The notes: generated by a model from the letters alone, not told the origin. A stretch of DNA of 64,000 nucleotides from Perca fluviatilis (GCF_010015445.1 NC_053116.1:5531568-5595567), one strand, 5' to 3'. Shown: positions 9,722-21,742, counted from the first letter of the stretch. Numbers and translations: made by a program.

Positions 9722-11429
9722 TTAAGCTTAGAATGGCATTCACTATTCGATTATACCATTTCTTTGACTGATGTGGAAAGAGGTAGGTTTTCATCCTCTG
9801 ATCAGCAGTGTCTACTCCCCCCATGAATGAATTGTACCTATCCACACACACAGGTCTGTTTGTATCCCTAAACCCACTGTCCATATGTTTGGACCTGATC
9901 CGTTTCCGGACACACGAGTTCCCATGAAGAGTGGACAACAAATGGAAACGCTTTACGTCATGCCACACACACGCCAACATTTTTCTGTGCCTCATGAACA
10001 CTGGGTCATCTCCTCTGGCCAAGGGCAACTCAGTCTTTCTCAGGGCCTTTCGCATACCTCGCCTTTGGCTACTGACTGTCCCACACAAACCAGTTTCATC
10101 ATTTGCCAACTCATTTGCTACAGCTGGTGACGTGTAGTAGCTATCCATATACAACTCATGCCCTTTCCCCATGTGCTGGGCCATCAGCTGCCGAACTAGA
10201 ACATGGGTGGCACCTAAATCAGTGACCTCATCACCATGCTGTCCAGTGTACAAAGACCACTGCAGAACATATCCTGACTTGGCTTCACTCAAAACAAATG
10301 CCTTATAACCATATTTGTCCGGTTTGTTCGGATTGTACATTTTCAATGTGGACTTTCCCTTGAAAGCTATGGTCATTTCATCCAGTGACAGTTGTTTTCG
10401 TGGGCCATAGACAGCTGAGAAGCGTGGAATGATCAGGTCAATTATTGGGCGCACCTTGAACAGTCTATCATAACCTGGCTGGCCCCTCTCAACGTACTCA
10501 TCATTATTGGCAAAGTGGAAGAAAGACAGGATGATTTCGAATCTGTTCCTAGACATCACTTTCCCAAATCCCGGAGTAAAAGTTGGCCAAAATTCTGCCC
10601 AATAATTCTCAATCTCTGATTTATGTACCAGGCCCATGCTCAAATGGAGTGACAGGAAGGCTTTCATTTCAGGGACAGTGACATCATACCATTCATGAAA
10701 CCGTGAACTTGGCATTAGTTCATGAGAGCCTAAATACTGATGAGCATACCAATTTGTCTCCATTGTAATGTGACTCCAGAAATCATCAGTCAGAAAGAGG
10801 GACAAAAAATCTATAGACCTTGAATCACTGCTAAACTCTCTGTCACCACAATATCCAATTTGCTCATCAAAGGGCTTAATCCATTCCTGATATACTTCCT
10901 CATCTCTCAAGTAAGCCCAGCCACCATTACCATCATCATCATTTCCAGCCCTGTTCTGCCTTTCCCTGTTGCCTTTACCACGTCCACCTCTCCTATGGAC
11001 ACTGCGACCTCGTGTACGCCTGCCCCCTCTTCCATATTGCAAAGGATTGAAAGACTCATCAGCACTACTTTCAGCCCTATTCAGATCACCCCTGCTGCCT
11101 CTACGACACCCACCAGCCCTTCTACGAACACTTCGCCCACGTCTCCCCCTGCTATCCCCACTAGTGTTGGGAGAAGAGTTGGACTTGTGTGCGTTTTGTG
11201 CTTCGTGAACACTGCTGCGTCGCATGGCTGCACCACTGCCGCGCATGGACGCACAGTGACCGGCGCTGTAGAAAGTGTGAACACTAACACCACAGCTACT
11301 AACACCACTGGTCCCAGCGCTATTCTCACCACCCCCACTACTTCTACTAGCACGCTCACTAATCAACAGATCGTCATCTCCCAAAGGTGGATTTTCCCCT
11401 TCAGAATCAACAAATAGGAGACCCATCAC
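9722..11429 (-). pseudogene. piggyBac transposase, N-terminal and catalytic part
   Basis: A frame of 574 codons begins at 11429 and ends at a TAA contributed by the inserted element (stop at 9705-9707). Residues 1-50 are acidic, 90-160 are arginine- and glycine-rich. The DDE_Tnp_1_7 region starts at about 230. The three catalytic aspartates are visible at about D350 (LSLDEM), D429 (YMDSYYTS) and D540 (GGVDTAD). The catalytic core looks intact; only the C-terminal cysteine-rich domain is cut off, by the element at 7965-9721. Without that domain it should bind ends poorly. About 250 bp upstream lies a GC-rich region with tandem repeats. No outer TTAA or terminal repeats of the host element could be placed. 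Confidence 0.9.
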
Positions 11430-11703
11430 TTCACTTCACAAGTGTCAACTGTTTGCTTGCCATTTTCTCAAAATAACTCATAAATCCAGCAATACCGTTT
11501 CAGCATAAAGCTTTGTGGGACACTATCTCCGATTTCTCACCCAGCAACTGCTCAGTAAGGAAAGTAGCTATTGGCTGTACTAAAAGTTTTTTTTACACCC
11601 CGCTCTGTAAACCAGGGCGGGAACGGCGGCGGCCATGCGCATGCGTAATTCATTTGCAGCCTGGACGCGGAGTGGTGTGTGTCTCCTCTCTGCTCTGACT
11701 GCA
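11430..11703 (-). promoter_or_regulatory. Probable upstream region of the piggyBac gene
   Basis: This stretch lies just 5' of the transposase start on the minus strand. It turns GC-rich at 11601-11700 (GGCGGGAACGGCGGCGGCC, GCGCATGCGTAA), unlike the surroundings, which suits a promoter. No TATA box was identified with confidence. Confidence 0.35.
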
Positions 11704-12170
11704 GGCTGGGACTGCTGCGCGAGGCTACTGAGAGACTGACCGTCTGTGAGTGCTTTTGGACGAGGGAGTGGCTCACGGCAGCACCCGCTGCTCGTTAAGC
11801 TCAGTAACTGCAGAGTGATACGTGCTTTCACGTGTCTCCACAAAAGTCTCCAATAACACCAAAGTTGCTAGTCGCTTTTGACAAAAAAAATCAAGTTTGG
11901 ATGGGATTTCCTCGAATATTTTGCAGGCTGGGACTGCTGCGCGAGGCTACTGAGACACTGACCGCCTGTGAGTGCTTTTGGATGGGGGAGTGGCTCACGG
12001 CAGCACAGAAAAAGTCGCTAGTCACTTTAGACAAAAAAAGCCAAGTTTGGATGGGATTTCTTCGGGAAGCTACTGAGAGACTGACCGCCTGCGAGTGCTT
12101 TTGGACGGGGGAGTGGCTCACGGCAGCACAGAAAAAGTCGCTAGTCGCTTTTGACAAAAAAAGTGTTTTG
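11704..12170. repeat. Three unequal tandem copies upstream of the piggyBac gene
   Basis: The order CTACTGAGA, CTGACCG, GAGTGCTTTTGGA, GGGAGTGGCTCACGGCAGCA and CGCTAGTC / GACAAAAAAA is repeated at 11704-11928, 11929-12063 and 12064-12170. The units are about 225, 135 and 107 bp, shortened by loss of internal parts. The open frame across them repeats EWLTAAQKKSLV but reads as a by-product of the repeat. Confidence 0.85.
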
Positions 12171-12580
12171 CATTGAAGCATGACGTATTTCTGAGCTAAG
12201 GGTAGGTACGGGATGTCTGCCAACTAGAGGAGGGAAGTATGAATGACATAACGCTCTATTCGGAGAAAACAGCCGTTTAATATAGTACCGGGTCGTGTCG
12301 CAATTTTGCGACTTCGGCGCTTAATGACTTGCCTGTAAAAATAAAGGTGAAAAATTCCTCCCATCTAATACGATCCAAAGGAGCGTTTCATAAATTAGCA
12401 CCCCCCAGCAGTGGCAGGAAATACGACCCACAGGAGAGCTATCTTCACGTCTAAAAATGGTGGCCGTTGTGAAATGGTCCCAGTTTGGTTAGGTTTAGGC
12501 ACCCAAACTACTTCGGTAAGTTTAGAAAAAGATGGTGGTTTGGGTTTAAAACAGTACATCTGTTATGTACTGTACTTTAC
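12171..12580. other. No feature recognised
   Basis: Nothing beyond short CG-containing words such as ACCGGGTCGTGTCGC near 12288. One end of the outer piggyBac element may lie here but I could not place it. Confidence 0.3.
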
Positions 12581-12588
12581 TTCACACG

Positions 12589-13137
12589 TAGTCTCGCATT
12601 GCCAGACCTTCCTCCACAGTGCTGCGGAGGAAGATCTGGCTAGTCCACACAGCATTCTGGGATGGGTGGAGAAACGTGCTCTGGTTTATTGGCATGTCTT
12701 TAAACCTATCGCAATCATCATGGACGCTGTTAAGGGGCAATTGGAGCAAAGGTGCCTCTGCAAAATAGTCTTGGGAAGGAACTTGTTTTGGTGGAACGTG
12801 TACGTTCAAAGGTCTCATTTCGGCTGGATGTCCTTCACCTTCCTCTTTCTTTGTGTTCTTTGTGTTCTAAACTCTGGTGGATGGAGACAGCTAGCTAGAC
12901 TATCTGTCCAATCTGAGTTTTTCCCTCGCACGACTAAAACTACTTTTGAACGTACACATGGTCCACCAACACAAGTTCCTTCCCGAGACTATTTTGCAGA
13001 GGCATTGTGGCTCCGCTCAGTGCTTTTGTGATTGGTTTAATGAAATGCCAATAAACCAGAGCATGTTTTTCTCTCATCCCGGAATGCTGTGTGGACTCCA
13101 CAGCGCTGTGGAGGAAGGTCTAGCAATGCAAGACTAC
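12589..13137. mobile_element. Fold-back MITE of the TAGTCTCGCATTGCC family
   Basis: The left end TAGTCTCGCATTGCCAGACC and the right end GGTCTAGCAATGCAAGACTA are inverted copies, and similarity runs inward about 200 bp on each side. Candidate 8-bp target duplications are TTCACACG (12581-12588) and TTCACATG (13138-13145), one mismatch, as in hAT-type elements. Other members in this window (38892-39085 and 56899-58511) have one such end only; the latter ends differently in ATATAGACTA. So this copy is a rearranged fold-back form in which both ends are the same end. Confidence 0.8.
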
Positions 13138-13592
13138 TTCACATGTGACACAGAACGTGACGTAGTTTGCTTGTTCAGTAAAATAAATTTAAAAAAATAT
13201 GTTTACTTTTATTTTTAAACGGAAAAAGGAATTTGACGCTGTTACACTTCGTCACCTCACACTCTGCTTTGCTCCCATATTTTTATGGCTAGTAGAGGGC
13301 GCCTAGCCTGGGAAAAACCTGACGAACTTCCGGCAAATTTGAGATTTGCTCTGCAAGCCAGTCTGACCTAGCCTGACAAGCCAGACCCACATCAAGATGT
13401 TGGGTCTGGGAACTCACCATTGACAGGGCTCAATCCAAGAGGCAGGATAAACGGTTGTCTTTCAAATTCCCTCTGCACGCAATAGGATAGTGCTACAACC
13501 AGGCAGAGCAACGAAGAAGGTAGCGAAGCTAGTTGATAGATTAAACTTTTGCTGTATCACCTATAAAAATTAAGGGTTTAATTAATAATTCC
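13138..13592. repeat. Dispersed repeat fragment (CTAGCCTGACAAGCCAGAC type)
   Basis: From about 13368 to 13552 the sequence matches a short-repeat type common in fish, with CTAGCCTGACAAGCCAGACC, TTGGGTCTGGGAACTCACCA and GGATAAACGGTTGTCTTTCA. Its other end is missing. The part 13138-13367 shows nothing recognisable. Confidence 0.5.
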
Positions 13593-14519
13593 CTAAAAAG
13601 ACTGCTCAATTGTTTTTATGACATAAAAGCCTGGATGGCCTTAAACTTTTTACATTTTAATGAAAGTAAAACTGAAGTCATGATATTTAGACCCGGTAGT
13701 GCTCTTGGTGCCTCCCAACTGGACCTGGGTCCTCTGACACCCTATGTCAAGTCCATGGTAACTAACCTTGGTGTTAAAATGGACATTGAGTTTCAACTAG
13801 AGAAGCAGATCAATTCTGTTGTAAAAGTTTCTTTCAACTCAGGCTGCTTACCAAATTGAAGTAATTTTTATCTTTCACTGATTTTGAGAGGGTTATACAT
13901 GCTTTTAATACAACTCGCCTGGATTACTGTAATGCTTTATATGTAGGTATTAACCAGGCCTCCCTCTCAAGATTACAAATGGTTCAAAATGCTGCCGCTC
14001 GGCTCCTTACCGGAACTCGTAAACGAGAGCACATTACACCTGTTCTTGCCTCCCTTCATTGGTTACCGGTTTGCTTTAGAATACATTTAAAGATTCTGTT
14101 GTTTGTTTTTAAATCTCTTTATGGTCAAGCCCCAGCTGAACTACTGAAGCCGCACACTCATATGAGGTCGTTAAGGTCTGCTGACCAGCTACTCCTTGTT
14201 GTCCCTAGAACGCGGCTCAAAAATAGGGGAGATCGAGCGTTCTCAGTCGTGGCCCCAAGGCTTTGGAATGAATTGCCTCTGAATGTCAGATTGGCCCCCA
14301 GCCTTCACATTTTTAAATCACGACTTAAAACTCACTTTTATTCATTGGCTTTCAATCCTGCTTGAGAGTTGTATTCTGTATTTTATTTTTCTAGTCTGTT
14401 ATTTGTTTTAAATGTTTGTTTTGTTACTCGCGTGTTTATAATCATGACAATGTCCCGCACTTTGGTCAACCTGGTTGTTTTAAATGTGCTTTACAAATAA
14501 AGTTGGATTGGATTGGATT
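13593..14519 (+). pseudogene. 5'-truncated LINE of the L2/Rex1-CR1 group, reverse transcriptase C-terminus
   Basis: The frame opens inside the reverse transcriptase (LKRLLNCFYDIKAWMALNFL, then NESKTEVMIF) and shifts near 13850 into a frame continuing to 14365. The second part has VQNAAARLLTGTRKREHITP, LASLHWLPV, KSLYGQAPAEL and APRLWNELPLNVR, the standard C-terminal motifs of L2/CR1-like LINEs in fish. A 3' untranslated part follows and ends in a TTGGA repeat tail (about 14502-14519), typical of L2-type 3' ends. The 5' truncation fits target-primed reverse transcription. The frameshift makes it inactive. Confidence 0.9.
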
Positions 14520-14559
14520 TGGCAACATAAGTTCTTTTCTCCAGTGCCAAGCATGACGC

Positions 14560-16335
14560 CATTTCTCGTAACCACATTCCAGGTGTAGGGCCGTCCATAC
14601 TACATACTTGCCTGAAGCAAGGATAGATCAATCATGGGTGCATTTTTGGTGCCCGTTGTAAAGTGATCAGGATAAATACCTAATATACAGAGCTTTGCCT
14701 CAAGTGGAACCACCATATTAGTCACATGTGAAACCATGTAAGTTACATCTTTCCCAAATGACTGGATTTTTTGGCATTCCCAAATGCAGTGCAGCAAAGT
14801 TCCAACACTATCACTACATTTAGTACAGCTGTCAGGAATGTTAGGGTTGTAGCGATGTAGTTTTACAGGTGTCACATAAGTTCTGAATAGCCACTTGTAT
14901 TCTGTAATATTTATTTCTGAGTCGTCTCTCCATGCATTGAGTCTACAGTTGGATCAGGGATGGAACATACTTCTCTAACCTCCTTGCTAAGGCTTTGCAG
15001 AGTATTTTTGTGTCGCAGCACATTAGGGATAGAGGACGATAAGATCCCTTTTCTGTGGGTGGTTTACCAGGCTTTGGGACCAGGGTGTTGAGTGCAGTTC
15101 GTAGGGATGGGGGTAGGGTTCCTGACTCATATGCTTCCTCAAACATTTCTAGCAGAGGTGGAAGCAATTTATCTGGGAACAGTTTATAGATTTCTATAGG
15201 GATCCCATCCGGACCTGGGGTCTTTCCACTTTTCATGTTACGCACAGCTTCTGACATTTCATTGACGTTAAACATTTGTCCAGTTTAGTCCTATCATGAT
15301 CTGGCATAGTTGGAATGTCTAGTTTGCCCAAAAATTCTGACTGTAACTGCGTCATCTGGGTATTCTGATTGATAAAGGGATTCATAAAATATTCTGAAGG
15401 AGGAGTTCATTTCAACTGGGTCCACTGTATGGTCTCCATTTTTTAGTTGAATTGAATTTATAGCTCTATGAGATTGCATTTTTTAAATTCTCCATGCAAG
15501 AAGCTTGCCAGCCTTATCTCCAAAGAAGATTTGTGGCAATTTTACTAGTAGCTCTTTATACCTAGTTCTCAACAAAAGGAGCTCCTTATGTTTCTCTGAA
15601 CTATAATTTTGGTATAGGTCTAGTTCCAGAGCTTTAATCTGGGCATCAAGGTTGATTAGATTTCTATAATGGGATGTTGACTTATAACTTGTATAGCTTA
15701 TCATCACGCCTCTAATATAAGCTTTAAATGCCTCCCATCGTGTGCCCGCACTGGTCTGATCTGTGTTCATACAAAAGTAGTTATCAATATTATCACCAAT
15801 AAATTCGACACCTGGGAGGACACCTGACAAGCCCTGGTATGTAAAGAGTAAGTGATATAGGAGCATGATCAGATAATACTATGCTGTCATAAGCACATTC
15901 AGTCATATGCGATAGTAGACTCATGGAGATCAGAAAGTAATCAATACGTGATGAAGTTTTATAAGTGTTTGAGTAACATGAAAACTCCTTTTTGTTAGGA
16001 TGAAGCTTCTTCCAGACCTCATTTAGATTAAGATCATTTAGAGACTGGAGCAAAACCTGTCTGGCATGCGAATGAGAAGCATCAACCCCTGTGGAGCGGT
16101 CTTTCAGTGGGTCCAATACACAGTTACAGTGGCACATTTCTCTTTCAGATTTTTTAATAGTGTTGTGCATAGCGTGTAGATCGTCCTCAGCGCTCCCAAT
16201 TCTGTCTTCGGTTTCGGTTATCCTGTTAGTTAAAGTAAATGTACTCAATGCAGAAAAATCTTCCCATTTTAGAAAGTGCCAAGGATCCAAACAGTTGCGT
16301 GTTGAATGGTCTAATCATTTCAGCTGGACTTGTAG
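14560..16335 (-). pseudogene. L1-type LINE remnant with large internal deletions
   Basis: Reading leftwards: at about 16290-16150 a coiled-coil stretch (ITETEDRIGSAEDDLHAMH) looks like ORF1. It runs directly into an endonuclease stretch at about 16070-15850 (NEVWKKLHPNKKEFSCYSNT, SSRIDYFLIS, SDHAPISLTL). Next comes the linker region (15866-15483). The start of the reverse transcriptase is at 15275-14943 (MKSGKTPGPDGIPIEIYK, SYRPLSLMCCDTKILCKALA). It then jumps at about 14940 to the C-terminal zinc region (CTKCSDSVGTLLHCIWECQK). The catalytic YADD part is missing. About 1.8 kb remains of an element normally near 6 kb. Stops and shifts lie between the blocks. Confidence 0.88.
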
Positions 16336-16423
16336 GCCGTTACATTGTCAACTAGTTTAATTTATAATAAAACATCAGTTTTTATAAACTACATGTGTTC
16401 TGTGTGCAGAAATCTATTTGTAA

Positions 16424-16615
16424 AGTAACTAGTAACTAAAGCTGTCAGATGAATGTAGTGGAGTAAAAAGTACAATATTTCTCTCTGAAAAGTAATGGAG
16501 TAGAAGTAGAAAGTGGCATGAAAAGGAAAGACTCAAGTAAAGTACAAGTACCTCAACTTTTGGACTTAAGTAAAGTACTGGAGTAAATGTACATAGTTAC
16601 ATTCCGCCACTGGAA
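16424..16615. repeat. Dispersed repeat with AGTAAAGTAC words
   Basis: Contains GTAACTAAAGCTGTCAGAT, GTAGTGGAGTAAAAAGTAC, GACTCAAGTAAAGTACAAG and ACATAGTTACATTCCGCCAC. I recognise this as a short repeat common in teleost introns, possibly a non-autonomous DNA element. It has no coding content. Confidence 0.6.
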
Positions 16616-18775
16616 AATGCCAATAAAGCCCCTTGAATTGAAAAATGGTATTGATATATTATTTCAACATTTTCCACTCTGTCAACTTCATATACTTTCA
16701 GTAAAGCGTTGCTGAAGAGTGCAAGCAGATTCCCAACATATACAGTATGATGCATTCATGCAGTGTAGTAAAAGACTTTCTCTAAACTGAATGAAATGTA
16801 CATCCAAATGTTAAGAGGCAAAAACCATAACAACTCCCCCTGATGATCTAAGATCAGGAAAACATAGGTTTCTTTAAGCCTCAGTGAATATCCATGGGGA
16901 AATCAGACTGTGGGGTGAGCATATTGGATGAATGGTGCCCATATATTTACAGATCTTAACCAAATCTATCCTATCCCCCAGAAACCTACCAGCAGAGTCT
17001 GACAGAATCTTGCATCATTCCTGCTCCAATGATGGGCTTTTTTTAAATGTACTTCTTTAACGTTTCACATAAAATAAACAAAATGAAGCCACGTTGACAT
17101 TTCATGTTGGGTTTTTAGATGTATCAGAGTGTAAAAACTGTTCAATGTGCAGTTATGTCGCAAATGGTGGCGGGGGCGGGTCATATAAACTAGGGCAGAA
17201 TGATTTGGGGAAAAAAATCTTGATTGCCAGATTTTGCGATTACAATTCGATTTGAGTTTTATTTTTTTTATATTTAGCTAAAGTTCCATATTCACACATA
17301 CAGAATATACAAGACATTATAAATAGGATAGAATACAAGAACAAGTATTCAAAAAATAAAGAAAAAATACAAAGCAAAGAATGTACAAACTAATGACATG
17401 TTGTGCAAAAATATACTGTACAAGTGGTGAATAAAAATGTACATCCTATTTAAATAGTATTTATAAAGAAGTAAGTAAAACCAAGTTGTGCCAGTATTGT
17501 GATGTTTATGAGTCTTATCTAACACTCAGTGATTAAGTGTTTTATTGCCTGTGGTAGGAATGATTTCTTGTAGCGGTCTGTGCGACCTAAGCTGTCGGAG
17601 CCTCTTAGAGAAGGGGCTCCTCCGTTGTACCAGTGTTTGTGTGTGTGTGTGTGTGGGGGAGGATAACAGTTTGTTATTTGTTATCAATGTAAATTATTTG
17701 AAAACGATTAATCTTTTAGCTCTAGAGTAAGCAAACTAAAAGTTGAACTACAGGGTAGGACTACAGTCCAAAATACACCAGCAGCATAATAGGGCATGTG
17801 TCAACAACCACACCAGTGGAAGCAAGGCGTGCAGCATGGTATGGGTGGGCATGCTGGGACTGAATCCACCACTGCCCCATTTTCAAACATCCACTCCAGA
17901 AAAGCAGCTTTCTCTCCCTTGCTTGCTTAGCTGCTGTACCTCGACTCTCTTGGTTAGTTGACAGCATGTCTTGCTCTGTGCTATTGTATCACTCACAATA
18001 GATGAGGACAAAGTCATTGCTGGGTTATAAAAAAAAAATAGCCATTCTTCTCTGACTCACACCTCTGATTTTATAAAAGGCAGAAAAAAAAGTCCTGCTG
18101 GGCCATAGATGGTACAAAATAAAGTCCTTCTGACTCCCTACAAATTCCCTTTATATGCTTTTTATTATTATTTACAAACTGTGTCTAACTGTTGAGAGCT
18201 GTGTGCTCATTATAGCATTATGATAAATCCAGCCACGTATTAGGTCCTGTTTTTTATTAAGACTCATGTGCACCACAGTGTTACAAGTATCAGTGTAAGT
18301 ATCATATTCAGGATATATTGCAAAGTATCACATTTAAAGTGCAGGGTGCTTCCACATAGGTCATTATAAAATTATTCATCTCTATTTTTCTTTCATGTTG
18401 CTGCCTCTGCTTTGGCCTCCTGCTAAGTACTGCACTTACCCATCGCAGCAAGAGGCCTTTGAACCGGTAACCATCTTCTCCAGAAGTGTGGAGCAGTAAA
18501 AGGATCATGTTTGATGTCTGGCCTGGAGAGACATCTGGTAAATTCAGCATAATGTGATAAAAACGGCTCTAAGGAGAGATATGACTGACAGTGACGCAAA
18601 CTCAATAGACACACACAAAGAGGCGGCGGGATGGAGACACAAATTTACAGAATTCAATGATCGCTGTTTCTTCCGTTTGTAATAAATGGCGTCACATGAG
18701 GGATGAAGGAATTTCTACATTTTAACTGAAATCATTTTGTGAAAAATGTGAACGTCTGGCACTTGCTCTTCAGAC
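16616..18775. other. No gene recognised; one decayed repeat and a short (GT)n
   Basis: 17190-17300 resembles the AT-rich end of a hAT-type MITE (TAGGGCAGAATGATTT, TTGCGATTACAATTCGATTT; compare the element at 40719). A 20-bp GT run lies at about 17637-17656. Between 17400 and 17640 a further repeat-like stretch (GTAGGAATGATTTCTTGTAG) could not be named. The remainder, including 17731-18775, holds nothing I can identify. Confidence 0.4.
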
Positions 18776-19181
18776 TGTCACAGGGATCCAAGGACTCAAA
18801 TGCATGACTACGTAGTTGAGAGGACAACAATGAATTTTATTGTACAATCGTACAAACACAGGCGAAGGTATCCAAAAAACAGTAGGCAAAAACGTGGTCT
18901 AGAAACACTGGGAAGAAAATACTAGAGAAAACACTGGAGAATGAGACACAAGGTACAACAATCTGGCAACTGACTAGGGACACAAAAGGTGAGTATATAA
19001 GCAGTGAGACAGGGGAAGGTGATTACACACAGGTGAGACAGATTAGGGAAGGGAGGGTAATCATACAGATGGGAAGGCAGACAAAGACGGGAAGACAAGT
19101 GACCTGAAACAGAAACAGACATTGACAGGAAGTAACATAACTCACAGTAAACATTATTACAAGCGGGAGCTGGCTGTGACA
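18776..19181 (-). mobile_element. Solo LTR, 406 bp
   Basis: On the minus strand it starts TGTCACAGCC and ends CCCTGTGACA, the TG...CA ends of an LTR. It is flanked by CAGAC on both sides (18771-18775 and 19182-19186), a 5-bp target duplication. A polyadenylation signal AATAAAATTC is present on the minus strand near 18840, and a TATA-like TTATATACTC near 18998. The body has the C/T-rich runs (CTTCCTGTCAATG, TTCCCGTCTTTGTC) seen in Ty3/Gypsy-type LTRs of fish. No internal region remains, so the element was removed by recombination between its two LTRs. Confidence 0.92.
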
Positions 19182-19186
19182 CAGAC

Positions 19187-20029
19187 TGCTTCAAGTGTAT
19201 TTACTGTACTAGATGGTGAACCAATGATTGGTTTAAATTCTCTTACCTGATACTTGTTTTTCTAAATGAAGATTTCAGTACTACAGTTACAAAAGGTTAC
19301 TCAACAACCAGAATTGATATGTTTGCATGCACTCTGGATGTGCATCAGGAAAACTGTGTGCACCATCAGTGTGCACCTCTACAAATACATAGCAATAGGC
19401 CTACATGTTACACAACTCTCCACTCAATAACAAACTGTATAAAAAGTACCAGACAACATTTATCTTCTTCACTGCATAGAGTAGAAGTGATGCACAGCTC
19501 AAACCGCAACTTGGGTCAAGTGATAAGTCCGGTCAAGTGATAAGTCTGTTAGTAAGTCTTGTTGATGCCAGGCCCGGGGAGAGAGAAATGTCCTCATTAG
19601 GTGTAGGCATAGACGGATTACGGCATGGGCAAAGTGGGCATGTGATGCTCCAGGAGGGCCCCTAACGATCTGATGAATTGAAATGTTACTATCATTGTGA
19701 GATGCCAAGAATTCATTCATGGTATGATATACCACCCTCATCCCATGCATTTCACTTGGGTGATAAGTTGTAAGTTATAGCCCGCATATTTTTAATTGTC
19801 CTTACTTAGAAGTTACATTGATTGTTAGGCATATTCCTTCTTACTACCCAGCTGGAGATGACCTGGATGCTAGCAGTGCTGCTAGCCTTTGCAAAGGCCA
19901 AGGGAAGACAGTGTTCGCAGCACAGAGGGAAATTGACTGGGTCCCGCCACGTCGTCTGTGGAGGAGGGAGAAGAAGATTGCCGATCGTCTCAGAATGAAC
20001 CTAACCAGACTACAGGCCTATATCACATA
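19187..20029. other. No gene recognised
   Basis: A short doubling GTCAAGTGATAAGTC lies at 19515-19548. An open stretch at 19818-20030 ends in a stop at 20028-20030 just before the hAT remnant; its protein (arginine-rich, WRREKKIADRLRMNL) is unrecognised and may be part of another element. Confidence 0.3.
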
Positions 20030-21325
20030 GGTGCTGATGACGACTCCTGGTGTGAGACTGTTACGGAACCTGCAATGTGGGGAGAAATATATCCAGTGAC
20101 AAAGTGAAAACGATTCTCATTGAAAGAGGGGCCTCTTTGTTTCACAACAGAGGCGGTAAATACCCCGCATCAGCAAGTGACTGTCATTGACTAATGACAT
20201 GTTGTGCAGCCGATTGCCTAATGGACAAGTGGCACCAGGAGAATGGCTGTTATATTCATTATCAACCGGACATACAGTATATTCTGCTTCGCTTGCAAAC
20301 TTATGGATAGTTTTTGTGACTGGAAACATTCACATTTGGGGATATTAGAGTTGTTATCCAAATTTGATCCATTTCTGGCAGAACATATTAAAAAATATGG
20401 TCAGAAGGGAAAAGGGAGTGTCTCCTACTTGTCGTCAACAACATCTGAGGAATTTATTGATTTAATGGGAGAAAAAACTAGAAAATTAATTGCAACTTCA
20501 TGATGCGAAATATTTTTCGGTCATTGAAGATTTGACTCCTGACCTTTCCCATGTGGATCAGTTGACGTTTATCTTCAGATTTGTTAACAAGCAAGGCAAG
20601 ATACTGGAACGTTTTTGGTCTTTTTCCAATTCAGAGCCATAAAGGACAGAGCTTGGCAGATTGCGTGATCGCCATGGTGGAAAGTCTTGGGTTGGACTTA
20701 TCTAATTGTAGAGGCCAATCCTTTGATAATGCCAGTAACAAATTCGGGGCGGTACAATGGACTGCAAGCACACTTGAAGCAAAGAAACCCATTAATTCAT
20801 TATGTGCCGTGTGCGGCACACTCTCTAAACTTAGTAGGTTGTAAACAGTATAGAGGCTAGCAGTCCAGATGTGGGAAGGTATTTTGATCTATTGCAATCA
20901 TACACATTCTGCTCTGCGTCTACTCATAGGTGGAATCGAGTTTTCCTGGACGCCCATATAGACTTAACATTAAAGTCTCTGTCAAGCACTCGGTGGAGCT
21001 GCCGAGCTGATTCCACTAAGGCTCTTTGGCAGAACTACAACAAAGTTAGAGATACAATAAAGAGAAGGGCTGCAGATATAAATGAAAAAAGAGAAACACA
21101 AAGTGAGGCCAGATCACTCGTTTCACAATTAGACAAACTTGAGATTGCATTGATGGCTAATTTCTGGAATACTATTCTTTATGGCTGTACCAGGTGTGTG
21201 CCAGACCTACAAACGCGACCTCCAGTGCAACGGAAAGCGGAAAAGATTTAAAGATGAAAGTGCAGAAAATTATGTTTCATTCGATGGAAAAAGCACATTC
21301 CAAATAAAAACATTTAATGTTGTGG

Positions 21326-21742
21326 TGTATTTCGTAGTAGCGATGTTGTAATGCTGTGTGGAGAGAAATCCGCTGACGCTGTTCTTGATTATAAAGGTTT
21401 ATTTACATCAAAGAATTCAGCATCAATTTACAAGCTCTGAAGAGCCCGGAGAGGACCTCACCCCTGATTCTCTGAATGGTCATCTGAGGTTCTTTGTTTG
21501 AAATCCGTATATATCTATAATGTGTGTAACATAGATGGGGGAGGAAACAATAATTTGACCAATGGCTACAAGCCAACTGGCCTTCTTTTCTCTATCTTGG
21601 GGGCCCCATTGATAACCCATTCCAGATGTTTCCAGAGAAGTGCCCTCTGAAAGTAAAGTTCATCAAGGTCTCCTGTCGAATCTTAAGTACATCGATTACA
21701 TATAGTAAGTCATATAGAATGGTCAGATAATAATACACTTCA
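21326..21742 (-). mobile_element. Solo LTR inside the hAT transposase
   Basis: This stretch interrupts the hAT frame. TGTGG lies directly before it (21321-21325) and, after one extra A, again at 21744-21748; removing the stretch and one TGTGG restores the NVV...FDN order of the transposase. On the minus strand it starts TGAAGTGTATTATT and ends CGAAATACA, has a TATA-like TATATACGG at about 21513 and an AATAAACC polyadenylation signal near 21400. The family is not known. The target copy is imperfect, so boundaries could shift by a base or two. Confidence 0.7.

Noticed and set aside
10860..11417. A 185-codon plus frame
   Set aside because: Antisense shadow of the piggyBac transposase N-terminus; threonine/serine runs come from the arginine/glycine-rich region.
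12411..13031. A 206-codon frame
   Set aside because: It runs through the fold-back MITE; no domain.
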